Shown here: in pieces, positions 34,532 through 40,586 of the stretch
Layout of the letters: every line of letters starts with the position of its first letter
How positions within the stretch are numbered: the stretch's first letter is position 1
IMG/VR virus record: IMGVR_UViG_3300030090_002243
Span: 1-47,795 of that record
Strand: one strand, 5' to 3'
Source of the DNA: a virus
Length of the DNA: 47,795 nt
Notes under the pieces: generated by a model
Told to the model about the DNA's origin: nothing
Database searches by the model: none
Seen by the model: only the letters and a program-made list of their open reading frames with translations
Program-made: the position numbers and the translations under genes

Positions 34532-34703
34532 CCTCATATCCTTCAATTAATGATGATTCTAGTTGCCCAATAAATACTATAAGGTCAAATTTGTACTTTT
34601 TAGGCATTTTATCTATAATATAACCTAATCTTTCATCTTGATGTTTTTTGTTCTTAAATGATGCAAACAATCTTACTGGCTTTTTTCTTTGTTCTTTTTT
34701 CAT
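34512..34703 (-). CDS. Small basic hypothetical protein (63 residues)
   Basis: A purine-rich AAAGGAAAA stretch precedes the ATG. The basic N-terminus (MKKEQRKKPVRLFASFKNKK) leads to a helical part (ERLGYIIDKMPKKYKFDLIV, then FIGQLESSLI). The layout of one strand and two helices is loosely like plasmid-type ribbon-helix-helix partition regulators, but the match is weak. It ends in an acidic EDDKNEK. Confidence 0.55.
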   Translation of the reverse strand: MKKEQRKKPVRLFASFKNKKHQDERLGYIIDKMPKKYKFDLIVFIGQLESSLIEGYEDDKNEK

Positions 34704-34721
34704 TTTCTTTTTTCCTTTACT

Positions 34722-34895
34722 TTATTGAAAATCGCTTGGTGTGTATTGGTCAATAATTTCATTAGCCTCATCTAGCAATTTCTCTAATTTCTTTATATCT
34801 TTTTCCAATACATCTATATATCTACAACTAGCTAAATGCATTTTCTTGTAACTTTCAATCTTCTCTTTTAAAAATTTTTCTTTGTTCATATTCAT
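34722..34895 (-). CDS. Small coiled-coil protein (57 residues)
   Basis: The ATG at 34895 (MNMNKEKFLKEKIESYKKMH) is used because the longer frame from a TTG would begin inside the terminator stem. The chain is a charged helix with heptads (IDVLEKDIKKLEKLLDEANEI). No ribosome site is visible, since the T tract of the terminator lies immediately upstream; this suggests reinitiation or readthrough. Gene status is plausible but not firm. Confidence 0.5.
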   Translation of the reverse strand: MNMNKEKFLKEKIESYKKMHLASCRYIDVLEKDIKKLEKLLDEANEIIDQYTPSDFQ

Positions 34896-34896
34896 A

Positions 34897-34931
34897 TAAA
34901 AAAAATGCCTAGCCAAATTAATGACTAGGCA
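34897..34931 (-). terminator. Rho-independent terminator after the first early gene
   Basis: On the minus strand TGCCTAGTC (34931-34923) pairs with GGCTAGGCA (34914-34906) with one mismatch or wobble, an eight-base loop, then a run of eight T (about 34905-34898). It follows the stop of the 121-residue gene by about 12 bases and should reduce transcription of the genes that follow. Confidence 0.75.
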
Positions 34932-34943
34932 CTTACTCCTATG

Positions 34944-35309
34944 TTATTCTTGTTCTGTGTTATCTTCAGTTAATTCATCTAACTCTAGTTTTAAATCACT
35001 TATTGCTTGGTTAGCATCATCAATATAATTGCTATACTCTGTTACTTCTTCAAGGTAGCCAATTGCATTGCTGACTGAGTCGTATTGGTCTCTAAATTCA
35101 GAATCAACACTATCTATTTTATCTTCTATTTTATTAAGTGCTTCTAGTAAGTGATTAATGTTATTTACTTGTGTGTTGTTTTGTAGGTGGGTTATTTGGT
35201 CAATGATATCGATACTTCCATCATTGTGCATTATTCTTTTTATTTCTTGAAGTTTAGCACTATCTCTTTCTAATTGTGTTAAGTCTTCAAGCATCTTTTT
35301 AATTTCCAT
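34944..35309 (-). CDS. First early gene, a 121-residue coiled-coil protein
   Basis: AAGGAC precedes the ATG at 35309. The whole protein is acidic and helical, with long heptad regions (residues 1-30, IEDKIDSVDSEFRDQYDSV, and a C-terminal IDDANQAISDLKLELDELTE). Being nearest to the candidate early promoter and followed at once by a terminator, it should be the most highly expressed early gene. Acidic coiled coils in this position may bind a host polymerase or nucleoid protein, but this is conjecture. Confidence 0.65.
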   Translation of the reverse strand: MEIKKMLEDLTQLERDSAKLQEIKRIMHNDGSIDIIDQITHLQNNTQVNNINHLLEALNKIEDKIDSVDSEFRDQYDSVSNAIGYLEEVTEYSNYIDDANQAISDLKLELDELTEDNTEQE

Positions 35310-35352
35310 TTTTTCGTCCTTTCAGCCGTGTGGCTTGTTATTTGGTTAACTA

Positions 35353-35381
35353 ATATTATCAATAATTACATTAATAAACAA
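35353..35381 (-). promoter_or_regulatory. Candidate early promoter of the minus-strand genes
   Basis: On the minus strand TTGTTT (35381-35376) and TAATAT (35358-35353) are exactly 17 bases apart, a sigma-70-type pair, about 40-50 bases before the first early gene. The region 35310-35460 holds no gene and lies between divergent genes, where promoters are expected. Its AT-richness limits certainty. Confidence 0.5.
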
Positions 35382-35460
35382 GATAAATAAAATAAATAAT
35401 TAATAGTAATATATATATAAAAGAGTTGTATATTATAGGGAACTAAAAACGAGGTAAAAA

Positions 35461-35589
35461 ATGACTAAAAAAATTAAATTAAGTAAAGAAATGTTTGGAG
35501 ACAATGCTATTGTGATTTCAGCTATCCTAAATGCATTAATTCAAAAAAATAAGATTAACAGCAAGAAGCAAAAAAAAGATAACTTATAA
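35461..35589 (+). CDS. 42-residue hypothetical protein, first gene on the plus strand of the divergent region
   Basis: GAGGT lies five bases before the ATG. The product is MTKKIKLSKEMFGDNAIVIS followed by a helix and a basic tail (KINSKKQKKDNL). A TATTAT element at 35431-35436 could be a -10 box. It is followed 28 bases later by the next small gene with its own GGAG site. Size and basic character suit a small regulator, but no fold is recognised. Confidence 0.55.
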   Translation: MTKKIKLSKEMFGDNAIVISAILNALIQKNKINSKKQKKDNL

Positions 35590-35617
35590 ATCAAGTATAT
35601 AAAAAAGGAGCTATAAA

Positions 35618-35884
35618 ATGATAGGCAATCACAAAACAAGTATAGTTAATGATAATAAAGTTACAATGGTATGTTATCACTCAACGCCAGTTGTAAAGAT
35701 AACAGATGATAAAATAATATTAAACTCTGGCGGGTGGCTGACTGCGACCACTAAAAGACGCATGAATCAAGCAAGTTTATCTTATGGGCTAGGGTTTGCA
35801 GTATATCAAGTTAATTTCTCTTGGTATGTAGACTATAAAGGGGATACAATACCATTTGAGGACAATATGGAATTAGATATATAA
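35618..35884 (+). CDS. Small hypothetical protein (88 residues)
   Basis: AAGGAG precedes the ATG. The protein appears mostly beta (VNDNKVTMVCYHSTPVVKIT, then IILNSGGWLTATTKRRMNQA), and it has an aromatic SWYVDYKGDTIPFEDNMELD end. The pattern 'I.LN.GGW.T.TTK.RMN..S' is familiar from small proteins of many phages, whose role is not known. A bidirectional terminator follows its stop. Confidence 0.7.
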   Translation: MIGNHKTSIVNDNKVTMVCYHSTPVVKITDDKIILNSGGWLTATTKRRMNQASLSYGLGFAVYQVNFSWYVDYKGDTIPFEDNMELDI

Positions 35885-35921
35885 TCGTCCGTACCTACCA
35901 CACAACCCCACCCCAAACAAA

Positions 35922-35959
35922 AACGCCCCGACTTATTGGTTGGGGCGTTGCTTTTCTTA
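35922..35959. terminator. Strong bidirectional terminator
   Basis: AACGCCCCGAC (35922-35932) pairs with GTTGGGGCGTT (35939-35949) with one G-U pair and a six-base loop. The plus-strand transcript then meets GCTTTTCTT; on the minus strand the stem is followed by TTTTTGTTT. It lies between the convergent genes ending at 35884 and 36084, so it should stop transcription from both sides. Confidence 0.85.
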
Positions 35960-36045
35960 GTAAATGTTAATAAATATTAATATAGATTATAATCTTATCC
36001 AAATTTTCAACCAAATCCGTAGGGTACGAGGGGCTGACATTTGGG

Positions 36046-36076
36046 GGGCCACGCATAAAAAAAGAGGGACACGCAT
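36046..36076 (+). repeat. Two 11-base direct repeats spaced 20 bp apart in a G-rich stretch
   Basis: GGGCCACGCAT (36046-36056) and GGGACACGCAT (36066-36076) differ at one base and repeat with a 20-bp period, about two helical turns. They sit in a non-coding stretch (35960-36083) that also has a 12-bp palindrome AGATTATAATCT at 35984-35995 and G runs unusual for this genome. This could be a binding site for terminase or a replication protein. Confidence 0.6.
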
Positions 36077-36083
36077 TCTAATA

Positions 36084-36317
36084 TTATTTTTTGTATTTTG
36101 CCCAATATTTTTTTCTAACCTTTTTTTTCAATTTTGTATCTGTTTTTCTATATGGACGTAATACCCACTCGTTATTTATTTTGTATGTAAAAAAATCAGC
36201 TTTTTCCCATTGTAGGCGTTTGTATGTTTTTATAGGGTAAGGTCTGGGGTTGTTTATATTCCATTGTTCATCAATGGCTGTTGTTAGTAGTATTACTATA
36301 TAACATTTTAATATCAT
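36084..36317 (-). CDS. Small hypothetical protein with a hydrophobic start (77 residues)
   Basis: AAGGAA lies a few bases before the ATG. The N-terminus MILKCYIVILLTTA is hydrophobic, like a short signal or anchor, and the rest is basic and aromatic (RPYPIKTYKRLQWEKADFF, then YRKTDTKLKKKVRKKYW). It is divergent from the terminase gene and convergent with the preceding plus-strand gene. The protein might be exported or membrane-tethered; its role is unknown. Confidence 0.55.
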   Translation of the reverse strand: MILKCYIVILLTTAIDEQWNINNPRPYPIKTYKRLQWEKADFFTYKINNEWVLRPYRKTDTKLKKKVRKKYWAKYKK

Positions 36318-36320
36318 ATT

Positions 36321-36406
36321 CAGTTCCTTTGGTGGGTTTTAGATAGAGGCCATCTATTCCCCCTGCGGTTAAACAGGAGGAGTAGCCTCTATTACAGTTC
36401 CTTCGG
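36321..36406 (+). promoter_or_regulatory. Hairpin and direct repeats upstream of the terminase small subunit
   Basis: ATAGAGGC (36343-36350) pairs with GCCTCTAT (36385-36392), and within the loop CCTG and CAGG can pair further. Outside the hairpin CAGTTCCTTTGG (36321-36332) and CAGTTCCTTCGG (36395-36406) form a 12-base direct repeat with one change. The region 36318-36613 holds no convincing gene. It may be a packaging site, an attenuator or a promoter-control element. Confidence 0.5.
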
Positions 36407-36613
36407 AGCCGTTTCGCTTGATAGGACAATCGTTTTGGTAACTAAGCTCAATTGTCTTCGACTTGCTTTATGGCTGTTGTTACATATCCCCTTTTAGTAG
36501 CCGTTGTTTCTTGCTGTACCCTAAAAGCGTTTAGCCAACCGATACAGCGGACTAAATATATTATGGATATTTATCTAATGCAATATTTATTTTTATTTTG
36601 TATATTAATTTAT

Positions 36614-37381
36614 ATGGATTCAAAAACAATTAAGGGCAAAGAACACCTTCTTTATGATAATATGAAGGAATTTATGGCGTTTAACCCGATGTTAAAGCCA
36701 ACTGGCGACTGGCGGCGCGGCAAGGAGGGCGACTGGGTCTATACAGATGACTTGCATGTATGTCAAATCCTGCGCGTTTTTTTTGTTACAGTCCCTTCTA
36801 CAGGCAAAAAACAGAAATGTGTGCGTACAGTCTGCGGTTCTTACGTTGTTGGGCAGGAAAATCTTAAAATGTTAGGCGAAAATGGCGTTGCAGAGAACAT
36901 TTACACGTTTTCTAGCACGTATAAGACCATAAAAGAGGTTAGGAAGAAGAAAGTATCGTCTAAAAAGTTTTTATTTGCGCAATACGTAGCTGCAGGAATG
37001 GATTCAAGTGAGGCATATAGTAAAGTCTATCCAAAGGCCAAGGACACAACGTATATCAAGACTGCAGCTAACAAATTATTACAACAAAAAAAGGTACAAC
37101 AGATGGTAAAAGAGGAAATCAAAGAAGTTTTAGCCGCTGAAGGCGTTACTCCTGAGTTTATTATCCGATTATACAAAGATATTGCTGATATATCAGAGCG
37201 GGACTCTGATAGGCTGCGTAGCTTAGACGCGCTTGCAAAAATATCAGGATTGTTTGATACGGACAAAAAACAAGAACAACTAACCGTTTGGAGCGGATTT
37301 TCGCCTGAACAGCTGGAGGCTATCAAAAGTGAACAAAACAACGTCAAAGTACTCGCGCACGCAGAAAAAGAGGGAGAGTAG
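36614..37381 (+). CDS. terS: Terminase small subunit
   Basis: The C-terminal half has the helix-rich terminase small subunit plan: FLFAQYVAAGMDSSEAYSKV (a helix-turn-helix with 'A...Y'), then repeated Lys-rich helices, EVLAAEGVTPEFIIRLYKDI and SLDALAKISGLFD. The N-terminal part has a Cys-containing beta segment (HVCQILRVF, QKCVRTVCGSY). The start is uncertain: 36614 (MDSKTIKGK) gives 255 residues, 36674 after AAGGAA gives 235, and longer frames have an unlikely Cys-rich hydrophobic start. It recognises phage DNA for packaging. TerL follows four genes later. Confidence 0.75.
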   Translation: MDSKTIKGKEHLLYDNMKEFMAFNPMLKPTGDWRRGKEGDWVYTDDLHVCQILRVFFVTVPSTGKKQKCVRTVCGSYVVGQENLKMLGENGVAENIYTFSSTYKTIKEVRKKKVSSKKFLFAQYVAAGMDSSEAYSKVYPKAKDTTYIKTAANKLLQQKKVQQMVKEEIKEVLAAEGVTPEFIIRLYKDIADISERDSDRLRSLDALAKISGLFDTDKKQEQLTVWSGFSPEQLEAIKSEQNNVKVLAHAEKEGE

Positions 37382-37571
37382 CACAAAAGACCCTTGTTTG
37401 GTTTGTGAAAAAGACTTATATTACGACGATGAAGTAACGCAAAGAATTGGCATGATGGAGTCTAATGGAGACATTAAATCATGGAAATGCCCGTTTTGTG
37501 CGTCCGAGTTTGACTTAGATGATAACATTCTGTATATATACGGAGAAGATAACGCAAAAGGATTAGCTTGA
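37329..37571 (+). CDS. Small zinc-ribbon protein (80 residues)
   Basis: The GTG at 37329 has GGAGG nine bases upstream, although it overlaps the terminase small subunit gene by 53 bases; no ATG exists in the frame before the motif. The protein has two CxxC pairs, DPCLVCEKD and WKCPFCASEFD, separated by about 30 residues with an acidic helix between, typical of a zinc ribbon. It may bind DNA or a packaging protein. No specific family is recognised. Confidence 0.6.
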   Translation: MNKTTSKYSRTQKKRESSTKDPCLVCEKDLYYDDEVTQRIGMMESNGDIKSWKCPFCASEFDLDDNILYIYGEDNAKGLA

Positions 37572-37633
37572 AAAACAAGTGAATTGAAAGAGAACTTGCA
37601 AATATCCCAGTTAGGGACGCTCGAGATAGAGAT

Positions 37634-37927
37634 TTGCCGCAATTTAAGAAGGGTGGACGAACACCAGCGTGGCAGCGCAAGGAAGGTAAAGACCCAAAAG
37701 GCGGGTTAAACCGTAAAGGCGTTGCATCTTATCGCAAAGCAAATCCTGGTTCTAAGTTAAAGACCGCTGTTACTACAAAACCAAGTAAATTGAAAAAAGG
37801 CAGCAAAGCTGCAAAAAGACGTAAATCGTTTTGTGCTAGAATGAAGGGTATGAGGAAAAGGCAAAAGCCTAGCAACAACACAGGTAAGGATAGATTATCT
37901 TTATCATTAAAGAAATGGAATTGTTAA
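37634..37927 (+). CDS. Small basic protein of the DUF6321 type
   Basis: The sequence GRTPAWQRKEG followed by GGLNRKGVASYRKANPGSKL, AVTTKPSKLKKGSKAAKRRK, SFCARMKGM and the end LKKWNC is the hallmark of a small basic protein, known to me as DUF6321, from marine phages and some bacteria; its function is unknown. The first usable start here is TTG at 37634 without a strong ribosome site; the frame remains open upstream to a TGA at 37572-37574, with only an ATT as an alternative. It lies just before the endolysin gene (TAAATG). It may bind nucleic acid. Confidence 0.7.
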   Translation: MPQFKKGGRTPAWQRKEGKDPKGGLNRKGVASYRKANPGSKLKTAVTTKPSKLKKGSKAAKRRKSFCARMKGMRKRQKPSNNTGKDRLSLSLKKWNC

Positions 37928-38326
37928 ATGCCAAAGTTTGGAAGTAAATCAAGAAAAAACCTAGCAACCTGCCATGAAGACTTGCAGGACTTATTTAATG
38001 AAGTAATTAAGTATGTTGACTGCAGCGTCATTGAAGGCCATCGTAGTCAAGAAAGGCAGGATAAGTTGTATGAAGAAGGAAAAACCAAGCTCAAGTACCC
38101 AAAGGGCCGCCACAATGCTAGTCCTAGTCGTGCTGTCGATGTTGTCCCTTACCCTATTGACTGGGATGATAGAGAGCGTTTTCACTTATTTGCAGGCTTT
38201 GTTTTAGGCGTTGCGCAGTCAATGGAGATAAATATACGTTGGGGAGGGGACTGGAACAAAAACTTCGAGGTTGATGATAACCAGTTCGATGATTTTCCTC
38301 ATTTTGAATTAATGAAAGGATTTTAG
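37928..38326 (+). CDS. Endolysin, M15-type peptidase (L-alanyl-D-glutamate or D-Ala-D-Ala)
   Basis: The 132-residue protein has the VanY/M15 zinc site: His62 in GRHNASPSRAVDVVP, Asp71 in the same block and His125 in DDFPHFEL, plus EGHRSQERQDKLY (36-48) and IRWGGDW (103-109), which are standard in phage endolysins of this group. It cuts peptide bridges of peptidoglycan at lysis, and needs a holin or similar membrane protein for release. There is no signal peptide. It follows the DUF6321-type gene and precedes a hypothetical gene. Confidence 0.9.
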   Translation: MPKFGSKSRKNLATCHEDLQDLFNEVIKYVDCSVIEGHRSQERQDKLYEEGKTKLKYPKGRHNASPSRAVDVVPYPIDWDDRERFHLFAGFVLGVAQSMEINIRWGGDWNKNFEVDDNQFDDFPHFELMKGF

Positions 38327-38327
38327 C

Positions 38328-38981
38328 ATGGCACAAGATTTAGATAATTATGGAGCACCATTAGGTGAACATTTTAAAAGATTATTAAAAGGAGCTCCTA
38401 GTGATATTACTCCAGAAGATTTACTAGCTAGGCAGATACGTTATGATGAAAATATTTTAAATAAATTAACGTCTGGCCAAATGTCTTATGAAGATGCATC
38501 TAGGTTTATAACAAATCCTAATAGAAGTAGATTAACTTATCCTGTAGACTATGAATTGCCTGTATCAGAAGAATTATCAAATGCACACTCGCAAATAGAT
38601 ACATTGATTAATAATAATACAATAAAAGATTTTTTAATTGAAGCTGCTAACAATAATACATTAGGCCAATCTTACGAGTCAGACCCAAACATATTAAGCG
38701 AACAAACAACGCTGTTAAATTATTTAGCAGGAGCAGTTAGCGAAGAGGGAACTAAAAATAGATATATGTATGGAATTGATGACAAGGAACTTGAAAATAG
38801 AATGTCACAAATTAAAAGTTATCCTAGTACAGTAGATTCAGCTGGAGTTGAAAGATTTACTATACCATTAATGGTTCCAGGCTCTTTTCCTCCAAAGTAT
38901 GAACGTGAATCAAGAAGTATGCAGCATTGGATAGAAGATTATCCTGAATGGATAAATCGTTCATCTATCAATAACCCTTAA
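38328..38981 (+). CDS. Hypothetical virion-related protein (217 residues)
   Basis: The gene starts one base after the endolysin stop and ends three bases before the terminase large subunit. The protein is polar and Asn-rich, with mostly helical segments (DNYGAPLGEHFKRLLKGAP, then SQIDTLINNNTIKDFLIEAA) and an aromatic C-terminus (SMQHWIEDYPEWINRSS). I do not recognise the family. Its fixed position suggests a role with packaging or head formation, but nothing in the sequence shows it. Confidence 0.65.
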   Translation: MAQDLDNYGAPLGEHFKRLLKGAPSDITPEDLLARQIRYDENILNKLTSGQMSYEDASRFITNPNRSRLTYPVDYELPVSEELSNAHSQIDTLINNNTIKDFLIEAANNNTLGQSYESDPNILSEQTTLLNYLAGAVSEEGTKNRYMYGIDDKELENRMSQIKSYPSTVDSAGVERFTIPLMVPGSFPPKYERESRSMQHWIEDYPEWINRSSINNP

Positions 38982-38984
38982 TAT

Positions 38985-40547
38985 ATGGCCAATCTTAACC
39001 TTAATGGCAATGTTTCAAAGAATGAAGAAACGCTCCATTTAGCGTACAACGATTTAATTACATTTGGCAAGATGTTTAGTCCACAGGACTTTTTAGCATC
39101 TGCTACCCCAGATTTCCACAGAGATGTCGGAAGTCTTCTTATAGACAAGACAAAACAACAATTAGCACTAGTTTTACCTAGAGACCATGCAAAATCTACC
39201 TTAGCGGCCTGTGCTGTGCTTCACAGATTTTTATTTGCGACGAAAGATAATCCAGAGTTTATTGCATGGATTGGTGAAGCTCAAGACCAGGCAAGGGATA
39301 ACCTCGCATGGATACAGAACCATATATACGATAATCCAGCTATACATTACTATTTTGGTGATTTAGAAGGAGATAAATGGACAAAAGACGAATTTACACT
39401 AAGAAACGGTTGCCGAATGATTGGCAAGGGTACTTCACAAAGATTAAGAGGGAAAAGACAGAACTCGACAAGATACACAGGAATTATACTTGATGACTTT
39501 GAATCAGAGCTAAATACTAAAACTCCTGATTCTAGGAGACAAATTAAAGAATGGGTAACTGCTGCAGTATATCCAGCGATTGATTTTGATAAAAATGGAT
39601 TTTTATGGTGCAATGGAACTATTGTGCATTATGACAGTTTTTTAAATGGTTTAGTAAACAAACACCGAGAGGCGGTAAATACAGGCGAAGACTTTGCCTG
39701 GTCGGTATATACTAAAAAAGCTATTGAAGATGGCGCACCTTTGTGGCCTTCACGTTGGCCAATGAAAAAATTAGAAGAGCGTAAGCAATTCTATATAGAC
39801 TCAGGTACCCCAGCTAAATTCTACCAAGAGTATATGAACCAGGCAAAATCGCCAGAAGACCAGATATTTAGCGAGGAGGATATTAATAATGCATTATATA
39901 AAGGAAATGCACGTTTTGACGCAGAATATGATTCGTGGTATATCAAAATGGATGACGGACGAAAGGAATATATTAATATTTACATTGGTGTTGACCCAGC
40001 TTCAACAGTTGGGGTACATAATGATTATTCTGTTATTATGGTTATTGGCGTTACTGCAGAGTTTGATTATTATGTTATTGAATATTGGCAAGAGCGAGTC
40101 CTGCCTATGGACTGCGCAGACAAGATATTTGAAATTACAAAACGATACAGCCCGATACGTAGAATAAACATTGAAACAGTAGCATACCAAGAAATGTTAA
40201 GAGATTATGTTATGAAGCGTAGTAAAAGAGAAGGAATGTTTTTACCTGGTATAGAAAAAGGAATTAAAAATTACAATCAAAAAAAGAAAGATAGATTATT
40301 TGAAGGTCTGCAGCCAATGTTTAAGGCAGGTGCTGTACACTTAAAAAAAGAAATGCATGCGTTTATAGGAGAATTACTTGATTTTCCTAAAGGTAGTCAC
40401 GATGATACTATTGATGCATTCTGGCTAGCAACGCAATTTGCTAAAGGTAATCCTAAAGCAGGAAGTACAAAAAAGAAGAAAAATAAGGATGGAAGTTGGT
40501 ATAAACCTAAAAAAATGTATAATTGGATGACAGGTGCTCGAAAATAG
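38985..40547 (+). CDS. terL: Terminase large subunit
   Basis: This 520-residue protein has both terminase activities. The ATPase has a Walker A variant LPRDHAKST (64-72), Walker B GIILDDFE (166-173) and a coupling motif near CNGT (209-212). The RNase H-like nuclease has acidic residues in YIGVDPAS (Asp337), RINIETVAY (Glu397) and GSHDDTIDAFW (Asp473, Asp474, Asp477). The gene directs DNA packaging and cutting. It lies upstream of the portal gene, the normal order. The Walker A with PRDHAKST in place of GxxGxGKT is usual for a subset of terminases. Confidence 0.95.
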   Translation: MANLNLNGNVSKNEETLHLAYNDLITFGKMFSPQDFLASATPDFHRDVGSLLIDKTKQQLALVLPRDHAKSTLAACAVLHRFLFATKDNPEFIAWIGEAQDQARDNLAWIQNHIYDNPAIHYYFGDLEGDKWTKDEFTLRNGCRMIGKGTSQRLRGKRQNSTRYTGIILDDFESELNTKTPDSRRQIKEWVTAAVYPAIDFDKNGFLWCNGTIVHYDSFLNGLVNKHREAVNTGEDFAWSVYTKKAIEDGAPLWPSRWPMKKLEERKQFYIDSGTPAKFYQEYMNQAKSPEDQIFSEEDINNALYKGNARFDAEYDSWYIKMDDGRKEYINIYIGVDPASTVGVHNDYSVIMVIGVTAEFDYYVIEYWQERVLPMDCADKIFEITKRYSPIRRINIETVAYQEMLRDYVMKRSKREGMFLPGIEKGIKNYNQKKKDRLFEGLQPMFKAGAVHLKKEMHAFIGELLDFPKGSHDDTIDAFWLATQFAKGNPKAGSTKKKKNKDGSWYKPKKMYNWMTGARK

Positions 40548-40586
40548 CTGTTGTTTATCTCGATAAATAGGTTTATATTATGAGTT

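Noticed and set aside
34895-34916. TTG start of the 57-residue gene at 34916
   Set aside because: It would put the start codon inside the terminator stem; ATG at 34895 is preferred.
36330-36450. tRNA gene in the structured region before the terminase gene
   Set aside because: No cloverleaf with T-loop and anticodon arm could be fitted; only a simple hairpin is present.
36452-36613. Longer start for the terminase small subunit at 36452
   Set aside because: The extra N-terminus is hydrophobic and Cys-rich, unlike a DNA-binding protein, and there is no ribosome site; start at 36614 or 36674 is more likely.
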